In this document: positions 26,890-32,948 of the stretch, in pieces
Numbering within the stretch: the stretch's first letter is position 1
Layout of the letters: each line of letters begins with the position of its first letter
Assembly: GCA_021769885.1 (NCBI GenBank)
Contig: JAETSA010000002.1
Location: forward strand, 1-64,000
Direction of reading: 5' to 3'
Length of the DNA stretch: 64,000 nt
Source of the DNA: Bacillota bacterium
Lineage (GTDB): Bacteria > Bacillota > Clostridia > Oscillospirales > Acutalibacteraceae
Made by a program: the position numbers and the translations under genes
Notes under the pieces: generated by a model
Database searches by the model: none
Told to the model about the DNA's origin: nothing
What the model saw: the letters and a program-made list of their open reading frames with translations, nothing else

Positions 26890-26940
26890 CCTATCATTTG
26901 ATTGCTTTTTTATTATACGCTATGATAGGCGAAAAGTCAA
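26890..26940 (-). promoter_or_regulatory. promoter and operator of the XRE-DUF3990 gene
   Basis: Minus strand TTGACT (26940-26935), 17 bp, TATAAT (26917-26912). The inverted repeat CCTATCAT (26890-26897) / ATGATAGG (26922-26929) flanks the -10 box and start site, a typical autorepression layout for an XRE protein. Confidence 0.75.
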
Positions 26941-27010
26941 CGACTTTTGCAATATCCGTGTCAGAAGTTTCTGTGATGTAAATAGATGTAACCCATTTTA
27001 GATAAAAAAT

Positions 27011-27102
27011 GTGGTTTTCTGTTGCGCGTTGCCTCGCGAAACTGTCTTAAGACACGAACAGAAACCATCCCGCGGCGACTGTCAGTTAACGCGGGATGGT
27101 TT
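27011..27102. other. two adjacent hairpins in a gene-free gap
   Basis: GGTTTTCTGTT (27013-27023) pairs with AACAGAAACC (27057-27066), and CCATCCCGCG (27065-27074) pairs with CGCGGGATGG (27090-27099), with TTTTG after the second on the plus strand. TGTCTTAAGACA (27043-27054) is a perfect palindrome inside the first loop. The stems share two bases and so compete. It may be a terminator or a small structured RNA; no gene lies between 26898 and 27212. Confidence 0.5.
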
Positions 27103-27212
27103 TGTTCAGCAAATCGGATATTATATTATTTCTTATGCTATATAGCTTTTAAGGCGCAAAGCACAATCCATACAAATATCCTATCCGCAAGAAAGATAGT
27201 GCATCACACGGA

Positions 27213-27866
27213 TTATTTCGCGATGTATTGCACCCATTCTTGGATATTGCTGATATTGTCTCCGCTCGGGTAGGTTGCCGATTCTTTGGATTCGTCCTTA
27301 TAGTAATAATAGGTGTAAACCGGTTCCTGATAATACCAGCGAGTTGCATAATGGTTTTCATCGTATTCATAATCATACAACCACATATTTTTCGCGCCGC
27401 AAGTCGGACATGCGTATGAGCCTAAGAACTGTATGCCATACTCAGCTGAATAATATCCGTTTCCTAAAGCCCATGTCAAATCAATTTGGTGACGTGCCCA
27501 GTTGGGGGCTGTTGAATCTGTACCCCATTTGCTTCCACTACATCTATGATAATACACATAGTGATGTGTGGTAGAAGAAACATATTGCTCGCTCCAAACA
27601 TTTCTTGAACCGTTGTTTGGATCAGAATAAACCGGTCCTTGCGTTGCGCCCCAATCGGTTCTCTTGGTGTCATACTTCGTCCAACCGCTCATACTTGAGG
27701 AGCCGGAGGTTGTATAGGAACGCAGAGTATAGGTATACTTTTGATTTACAATTGTTGCACCGACAGGTGCTTCGGAGGCCAATACCCAGTCTAAAGTTTC
27801 ATTCAGTAACTGCTGATATGCATTCTCGCTGATTAAAACAATCTTTTGTGCAGTTGTATCTGTCAT
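27213..27866 (-). CDS. hypothetical protein, probable frameshifted gene
   Basis: A 217-residue reading frame rich in Tyr and Trp, with one CPTCG pair near residue 155 and no recognised domain. The ATG at 27866 has no ribosome site. In contrast, ATG 27976 follows GAGAGG and opens MPISSVLDVAQYILEKGK, which ends after 22 codons; a one-base shift near 27915 joins it smoothly (GNVVDAYDYLQQADGTK) to this frame. The intact gene would span 27976-27213. The N-terminus resembles the start of DUF4065 (Panacea) antitoxins, but the rest does not, so this is tentative. Confidence 0.5.
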   Translation of the reverse strand: MTDTTAQKIVLISENAYQQLLNETLDWVLASEAPVGATIVNQKYTYTLRSYTTSGSSSMSGWTKYDTKRTDWGATQGPVYSDPNNGSRNVWSEQYVSSTTHHYVYYHRCSGSKWGTDSTAPNWARHQIDLTWALGNGYYSAEYGIQFLGSYACPTCGAKNMWLYDYEYDENHYATRWYYQEPVYTYYYYKDESKESATYPSGDNISNIQEWVQYIAK

Positions 27867-28042
27867 CTTCGTGCCGTCAGCCTGCTGTAAATAATCGTAT
27901 GCGTCTACTACATTTCCGCAAGCTTACCTTTTTCTAAAATGTATTGTGCTACGTCTAAAACGCTTGATATCGGCATAGTAACCTCTCCCGTGGGATAGTT
28001 TTTAATAGACATTCATTTTTACGCCTCGCTTCTTTATATAAT

Positions 28043-28071
28043 ATTATACTAATAGCCACACCCAATTACAA
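28043..28071 (-). promoter_or_regulatory. promoter module shared with fic
   Basis: Minus strand TTGTAA (28071-28066), 17 bp, TATAAT (28048-28043), then GAGGCGTAAAAATG. The same promoter and ribosome-site DNA stands before fic (31046-30981). Here the ATG is followed after three codons by a stop. Confidence 0.7.
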
Positions 28072-28215
28072 GAAAGACAGCTGTGAATCGGCGAATGCTT
28101 GCGCTGGTTGAATTCGGATATTCTGCATTTACGCAAAACAGGAGGGAATACAAGGGATAGGCTATGCGTGTAATAGGCCCGGGCAGGAGATGGCGCTCCT
28201 GCCGGGTTGCAAAAA

Positions 28216-29460
28216 TTACGATGCGGATTCTAATTGCTGTGAAGATTTTATGAGTTTTGCTGCTCCGTTTCCATTCACATAGTCTTCATCAATGGTGACG
28301 CGCTTGACCGTTTCATCACTCGGCAGTTTGAACATCAACGGATTTAAGATCCTTTCCACAATACTGCGCAAGCCTCTTGCTCCGGTTTGATTTTCAATCG
28401 CCTCTTTTGCAATACACACCAATGCATCGTCTGTAAACTTTAAATCAATCCCGCTCAATTTGAATAGTTTTTTGTATTGAGCGATGATAGAATTTTTCGG
28501 CGTATCTAAAATGCGACGTAAATCATCGATATGTAAGTCTTGCAAAGTACATATTATCGGCAGTCTGCCAACTAATTCAGGCAGCATGCCGAATTTGTGC
28601 AAATCGCACGGTAACGGCGTACACACCTTCGACGACGTTTTGTTTGTATTTTCATTATGGAAGCCAATCGTACTTTTTCTGGACAGCCGATGTTCGACAA
28701 TATCCGAAAGCCCGACAAACGCACCGCCGCAAATAAACAGGATATTTGTGGTATCGATTTGCAGACAGTTTTCGGTTGGGTGCTTTCTGCCGCCGTTCGG
28801 CGGTACACTGGCAAGCGTGCCTTCCAAAATCTTTAAAAGGGCTTGCTGAACGCCCTCGCCGCTCACATCGCGGGTGATAGAAACATTCTCTCCCTTTCGG
28901 GCAATTTTATCAATCTCATCGATATAAATAATTCCCTTTTGCGCCAGTTTAATATCATAATTCGCGGCTTGAATCAATCTTAAAAGGATATTTTCGACAT
29001 CATCACCCACATAGCCTGCCTCTGTCAGCGTCGTCGCATCCGCAATGGCGAACGGCACCTCTAAATATTCTGCGAGTGTTTTGGCGAGCAAGGTTTTTCC
29101 CGTACCTGTTGGACCGAGCAATAACACATTGCTTTTATCCAGTTTCATTCTCGGATGGAAGATACGCATATAATGATTGTAAACCGCCACCGACAGCGTT
29201 TCCTTCGCCTCGTTCTGACCGATGATATGCTTATCGAGATGCGCCTTAATATCCATTGGCTTCGGCAATTCTTTTCCTCCTTTCTCTTCCTTGGGCTTTT
29301 CAGGTTGTTTGTCCAATCCTTGGTCTGAAAGTATGCCGTTGCATATTTCCAGACAGGACTCACAAATAAAGCCGTCACCGCCCTTAATTAGGTACTGCAC
29401 ATCGCTTTGCTTTTTTAAGCAGAATGAGCAGCGTGCTTCTTTTGTTTGTTTTGTTGACAT
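28216..29460 (-). CDS. clpX: ClpX-type AAA+ unfoldase encoded on the element
   Basis: A 414-residue ClpX: zinc-binding domain with Cys11, Cys14, Cys33 and Cys36; Walker A GPTGTGKT (116-123); pore loop GYVG (149-152); Walker B IIYIDEID (177-184); RKH loop (225-227); and the IGF loop (265-267) that docks on ClpP. All parts of a working ClpXP unfoldase are kept, so it is not a remnant. Lying inside the inserted element, it is a cargo paralog rather than the usual clpP-clpX locus. GAAGGGAGC precedes the ATG. Targets unknown. Confidence 0.95.
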   Translation of the reverse strand: MSTKQTKEARCSFCLKKQSDVQYLIKGGDGFICESCLEICNGILSDQGLDKQPEKPKEEKGGKELPKPMDIKAHLDKHIIGQNEAKETLSVAVYNHYMRIFHPRMKLDKSNVLLLGPTGTGKTLLAKTLAEYLEVPFAIADATTLTEAGYVGDDVENILLRLIQAANYDIKLAQKGIIYIDEIDKIARKGENVSITRDVSGEGVQQALLKILEGTLASVPPNGGRKHPTENCLQIDTTNILFICGGAFVGLSDIVEHRLSRKSTIGFHNENTNKTSSKVCTPLPCDLHKFGMLPELVGRLPIICTLQDLHIDDLRRILDTPKNSIIAQYKKLFKLSGIDLKFTDDALVCIAKEAIENQTGARGLRSIVERILNPLMFKLPSDETVKRVTIDEDYVNGNGAAKLIKSSQQLESAS

Positions 29461-29773
29461 AAAAGTCAGCTCCCTTCAAAAAATGTGTTGGAAATCCAAC
29501 TGTATATATATCGTAAAAATCCGTCTTTTTTTGCCCCTGTTTTTGAAAAAAGTTTTTATTTTTTGCATATTTTAGTGCTTTTTCAGGATTTGTACTGCGA
29601 AATCTCGACAAAATCTCCGCCAAAAGCCCCATCTTTGTTACGGGCAAACGAAAAACGCAAGCGTTTTCGCCTGCAAGTGTGCAGGCGTTTTTGCTGCCGC
29701 AAAAATTCGTTTGCCCTACGCTTTTTGGTTGACATTTTCTCAATCCTTCCCAAGTTCCAACCGGAACTATCAT
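29384..29773 (-). CDS. cysteine-containing ORF ahead of clpX
   Basis: A 129-residue frame with an excellent ribosome site (AAGGAGG, seven bases before ATG 29773). The first 60 residues ([16 protein letters not shown], then [20 protein letters not shown]) look like a real peptide with spaced cysteines; the rest runs through the clpX ribosome site and overlaps clpX by 77 bp, so it may be a leader or a decayed gene. A second frame starting [16 protein letters not shown] near 29734, with AAGGA upstream, overlaps it. Which is used is unclear. Confidence 0.4.
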   Translation of the reverse strand: MIVPVGTWEGLRKCQPKSVGQTNFCGSKNACTLAGENACVFRLPVTKMGLLAEILSRFRSTNPEKALKYAKNKNFFQKQGQKKTDFYDIYTVGFPTHFLKGADFYVNKTNKRSTLLILLKKAKRCAVPN

Positions 29774-29822
29774 AACAAATCCTCCTTGTTTTATAGATCG
29801 GATTTCCTTGATAACAATATAT

Positions 29823-29921
29823 AAACAAAAAGAGCCGCAATTTTGCCCGAAAAGGCAAAAATACGACTCTATTTTTTATTACTATATAAAAAACTGCCAC
29901 CCGTGGACGGATAGCAGATAT
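29823..29921 (-). promoter_or_regulatory. tandem-terminator leader, copy B
   Basis: Leftward, CTGCTATCC ... GGGTGGCAG (29916-29893) runs into TTTTTTATATAG, then GAGTCGTA ... TGCGGCTC (29869-29832), enclosing a TTTTGCC/GGCAAAA inner stem, runs into five T residues. Paired bases differ from copy A at 24041-24133 yet keep pairing. It follows a consensus promoter (TTGACA 29984-29979, 17 bp, TATACT 29961-29956) and precedes the Cys-rich ORF and clpX. Confidence 0.7.
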
Positions 29922-29955
29922 AAGTTATTTTTTATTATAATTATTATATTAAAGA

Positions 29956-29984
29956 GTATAACGCCTATTTTATGATGTGTCAAG
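29956..29984 (-). promoter_or_regulatory. promoter of the clpX operon
   Basis: Minus strand TTGACA (29984-29979), exactly 17 bp, TATACT (29961-29956). It should be strong by itself, so control probably lies in the terminators downstream. The rest of 29985-30173 shows nothing further. Confidence 0.75.
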
Positions 29985-30173
29985 AGTTATTTTTGATTTT
30001 AATTTCCTACTTTCATTGACGAAAAACAGGCTCACAGATTAAAACAGGGTTAAAAACAACAGCGTTGCAGATAACTGTGCTGTCGTTTCTGCTTCCTATC
30101 TCCGGCAATTATATATAGGTATTTCCGAATACTTATTGCCCCGGTCGGATATTTTAATGTCACATTTTTAATC

Positions 30174-30983
30174 TTAAATGTGTAAATCTCGGTTGTGCAA
30201 TTCGTTTTTCTCATCCAAAAGGAGATTTTTTAAAAACAGTTCAAGATATTCCGTTGTTTCGTGAATGTCTTTTTTTAGGTTTGTATAATTTGCACGAACG
30301 AGGGCATTTCGGAAGTACCACGCATTTTCAGCAAAAATATCATTATCCGCCGAAAAGCCAAGCATACGCAAATATTTTATCAGGAACACGGCTGTCGTTC
30401 TTGTATTTCCTTCGCCAAAAATATGAATTTGCCACAACCTTGAAATAAAGACCGCTAAATGATGTATAATTTCGTCCATAGAAAGTCCTTTGTAACTAAA
30501 TTCCTTTTCTTGTGAAAAATCATATTCCAGAGCGGCTTTCAACTCAAACGCACTACCGTACAAAACAGTTTCGCCGTCCAAAACCCATTCTTTTTTTGTA
30601 ATATTGTAGTCTCTGATTTGCCCGGCAAACTTATAAATACCTTGGAACAATTTTCGGTGAATCGCAATGTATTCATTCGGAGAGAAAGTAAATGCGTTTT
30701 CCGAAAGAATTTTCGCAATTCGCGCCGAAACCTTGTCAGCTTCTTCGGTTCTGTTTGTATCGACATGTTTCGGCTTTTCCTCGTAATAACTGCTGATAAG
30801 CGATTGGGCTTCTTGCATTGTAATTTTGCCTTCAATATTTTGAATAGCCGTATCGATTAAGTATTGAGACGGACTGAGCCCGTCCACAGCCTGCAACCCG
30901 ATTGCGGTATTCCACGCATAGCCTTTTTTGGCTTTGTCAGGTTCACCTTCTTTGATATATGCTTTGAACGGGTCTTTGTTCAT
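30174..30983 (-). CDS. Fic family protein
   Basis: A 269-residue Fic-domain protein. The active-site loop is HIFGEGNTRT (187-196), with the catalytic histidine and the GNxR phosphate grip; Fic enzymes transfer AMP or other nucleotide parts to target proteins. An upstream IQNIEGK (47-53) sits where class II proteins carry the inhibitory (S/T)xxxE(G/N) helix, but the Ser/Thr is missing. GAGGCG precedes the ATG. It is the cargo gene nearest attR, behind the promoter module it shares with the frameshifted gene. Confidence 0.9.
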   Translation of the reverse strand: MNKDPFKAYIKEGEPDKAKKGYAWNTAIGLQAVDGLSPSQYLIDTAIQNIEGKITMQEAQSLISSYYEEKPKHVDTNRTEEADKVSARIAKILSENAFTFSPNEYIAIHRKLFQGIYKFAGQIRDYNITKKEWVLDGETVLYGSAFELKAALEYDFSQEKEFSYKGLSMDEIIHHLAVFISRLWQIHIFGEGNTRTTAVFLIKYLRMLGFSADNDIFAENAWYFRNALVRANYTNLKKDIHETTEYLELFLKNLLLDEKNELHNRDLHI

Positions 30984-31017
30984 TTTTACGCCTCATTTCT
31001 TTTCTCAAGTCATTAAT

Positions 31018-31046
31018 ATTATACTAAAAATCACGCCTAATTACAA
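31018..31046 (-). promoter_or_regulatory. fic promoter
   Basis: Minus strand TTGTAA (31046-31041), 17 bp, TATAAT (31023-31018); nearly the same DNA as 28043-28071. Confidence 0.75.
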
Positions 31047-31250
31047 GGCAAACGCTTGTGTTTTCTGATTTTATTCAAACTTGTTATTGCGGCAGTCAGC
31101 GCAGATTCCGCTGCATTTGCGTTATTCTTTCGTGTGGTTGTCGTTGACAGCGTTTCAGGTATTTCAGCTATAGTTTATATGCCTATTCCTAACGTCCTTA
31201 TATGCGGTCGTGTACTCTTTTTCGGGCAGTTTATCCGCAACGGTGTATCA

Positions 31251-31286
31251 AAAAAGCATCGCTTTTTGAATTGCGATGCTTTTTGA
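31251..31286. terminator. terminator-like hairpin near the right end of the element
   Basis: AAAAAGCATCGC (31251-31262) pairs perfectly with GCGATGCTTTTT (31273-31284). It can stop transcripts in either direction. No gene lies in 31050-31404. Confidence 0.8.
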
Positions 31287-31389
31287 GATTCGATTCAGTT
31301 CATTCTTGTTTGATGTGTGGAACATCAGCCCCATTTTAGGGTTAAAATGCCAACAATCATTGATTATACTCAATTCTTTAATAACACTC

Positions 31390-31404
31390 GGGTACATCAA
31401 GGGA
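31390..31404. other. attR of the SASP element
   Basis: GGGTACATCAAGG (31390-31402) followed by the crossover GA (31403-31404) and then chromosomal AGTGGGCGTAAAC, which continues the SASP frame. Confidence 0.88.
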
Positions 31405-31522
31405 AGTGGGCGTAAACCTGAAGCAGGGCTACAACGGTGACCTTACCTCTAAGCAGGCAGGCTCCGTCGGCGGTCAGATGGTTAAAAAGATGATCAAGTC
31501 TTATGAAGACGGCTTGAAATAA
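31405..31522 (+). pseudogene. alpha/beta-type SASP gene, 3' half, detached
   Basis: With GA supplied by the core, this reads E-VGVNLKQGYNGDLTSKQ, then AGSVGGQMVKKMIKSYEDGL and K, stop TAA at 31520-31522: the DNA-binding second half of an alpha/beta-type SASP. It has no start or promoter of its own. Joined to 22023-22099 it gives a 64-residue protein without any frameshift or missing residue. A normal terminator follows, so the gene was intact before the insertion and could be again after excision. Confidence 0.93.
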
Positions 31523-31553
31523 CTTCGTTCAGAAAATTTTTTCGGACAAAAAG

Positions 31554-31595
31554 GTCTGCCGGAGCATTTGCTTCGGCAGACTGCTTTTTTATTTT
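31554..31595. terminator. terminator of the SASP gene
   Basis: GTCTGCCGGAGC (31554-31565) pairs with GCTTCGGCAGAC (31570-31581, one G-U), followed by six T residues (31585-31590). It separates the SASP 3' half from the convergent aminotransferase gene. Confidence 0.88.
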
Positions 31596-31598
31596 CTG

Positions 31599-32816
31599 TT
31601 ACGCTTGGCTGTAGTTTTTCAGGAAATCCGCCAGTGCATCTGTTGCCTCTGTGAGTTTTTTGGTATTCGGCAAATACACAATGCGGATGTGGTCGGGGGT
31701 CGGATAATGGAACGCTGTTCCGTGCATCACCAAAATCTTTTTTTGTCGCAGAAAATCCAGTACGAGCCGCTCGTCATTTTTAATGTTGAACTTTTTTATG
31801 TCAAATTTCGGGAATATATAAAATGCCGCTTTCGGCTTTACGACACTGACGCCGTCTATTGAAGACAGTGCATTGTAAATGCATTCACGCTGTTCATAAA
31901 TCCGCCCGCCCGGCTGTAAAAGCTTATCTACACTTTGCACCCCGCCGAGCGCAGTCTGAATAATCTGCTGTGCGGGTACATTGGAGCAAAGGCGCATAGA
32001 GGAAAGCAAATTCAAGCCCTCAATATAGCCCTTAATTTTTTTCTTATCGCCGCTGATAATCATCCAGCCGCAACGGAAGCCCGCCACGCGGTGGGATTTT
32101 GACAGCCCGTTAAAGGTCACGCACGGCACATCGGGTGCAAGCGCAGCAATGGAAATATGTTGAAGACCGTCCATCACCAAACGGTCGTAGATTTCATCCG
32201 CAAAAATAATCAGTTCGTGTTCACGCGCGATTTGAACAATCTCTTCCAAAATTTCTTTGGAGTAAAGCGCACCTGTCGGATTGTTCGGGTTAATAATAAT
32301 AATCCCTTTTGTCTTATCGGTAATTTTCTTCCGAATATCGTCAATATCGGGATTCCATTCGTTCTGCTCATCGCACATATAATGCACGGCGTTGCCGCCT
32401 GCAAGCGTCACGGATGCCGTCCACAACGGATAATCAGGCGCGGGCACAAGCATTTCGTCGCCGTTATCCAAAAGACCCTGCATAGACATCGTAATCATTT
32501 CGCTGACGCCGTTGCCTGTGTAGATATCGTTAATCCCGACGCCTTCAATATTTTTCAGCTGGCAATACTGCATAATGGCTTTGCGCGCGGAAAAAATGCC
32601 TTTAGAATCGGAATACCCTTCCGCATCACGCAGGTTGAACTGCATATCCTGAATAATTTCATCGGGAGCGGTGAAATGGAACGGTGCGGGATTGCCGATA
32701 TTCAGCTTCAAGATTTGCACACCGTTTTGCGCCATACGGTCTGCTTCCTCTAAAACCGGTCCGCGCAGGTCGTAGCAAACGTGGTCAAGCTTGTGGGATT
32801 TTTGAAATTCGCGCAT
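31599..32816 (-). CDS. class I/II aminotransferase, alanine-transaminase-like
   Basis: A 405-residue fold-type I PLP enzyme similar to the AlaA/AlaT group that forms alanine from pyruvate and glutamate. INPNNPTGALY, FADEIYDRLV, the PLP-lysine motif FNGLSKSHRVAGFRCGW and the C-terminal HIRIVYLP are clear. ATG 32816 follows AGGTGA; a GTG three codons earlier overlaps that site. It is divergent from nadE and converges on the SASP terminator. The substrate call is by similarity. Confidence 0.9.
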   Translation of the reverse strand: MREFQKSHKLDHVCYDLRGPVLEEADRMAQNGVQILKLNIGNPAPFHFTAPDEIIQDMQFNLRDAEGYSDSKGIFSARKAIMQYCQLKNIEGVGINDIYTGNGVSEMITMSMQGLLDNGDEMLVPAPDYPLWTASVTLAGGNAVHYMCDEQNEWNPDIDDIRKKITDKTKGIIIINPNNPTGALYSKEILEEIVQIAREHELIIFADEIYDRLVMDGLQHISIAALAPDVPCVTFNGLSKSHRVAGFRCGWMIISGDKKKIKGYIEGLNLLSSMRLCSNVPAQQIIQTALGGVQSVDKLLQPGGRIYEQRECIYNALSSIDGVSVVKPKAAFYIFPKFDIKKFNIKNDERLVLDFLRQKKILVMHGTAFHYPTPDHIRIVYLPNTKKLTEATDALADFLKNYSQA

Positions 32817-32874
32817 ATATATCACCTAAAAATCGTTTTTTCCTATTATATCACGTTTGTCAATAGGGAAACAC

Positions 32875-32903
32875 TTGCGAAAATTACCGCTTTCATATAT
32901 AAT
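32875..32903 (+). promoter_or_regulatory. nadE promoter
   Basis: TTGCGA (32875-32880), 17 bp, TATAAT (32898-32903). The start near 32910 leaves a leader of about 40 bases. Confidence 0.7.
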
Positions 32904-32948
32904 GATTGCATACAATAAAAAGATTTTTCGGACTGTGAGGGTTACCGA

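Larger units (their letters stand above)
22100..31404. mobile_element. 9.3-kb serine-recombinase integrative element in a SASP gene
   Basis: The element is bounded by GA dinucleotides (22098-22099 and 31403-31404) and inverted 13-bp half-sites. Removing it joins TCT-GA-A-GTG and restores a full 64-residue SASP in frame. It carries a TndX/TnpX-type recombinase next to attL, a coupled small ORF, an XRE-DUF3990 gene with partner, a frameshifted gene, clpX, a Cys-rich ORF and fic, nearly all leftward. No relaxase, conjugation or phage structural gene is present, so it is not self-transmissible on its own. Its DNA is clearly more AT-rich than the flanks. Confidence 0.93.

Noticed and set aside
22100-31404. 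Element as a prophage or conjugative transposon
   Set aside because: No capsid, tail, lysis, relaxase or type IV secretion genes; only recombinase and cargo.
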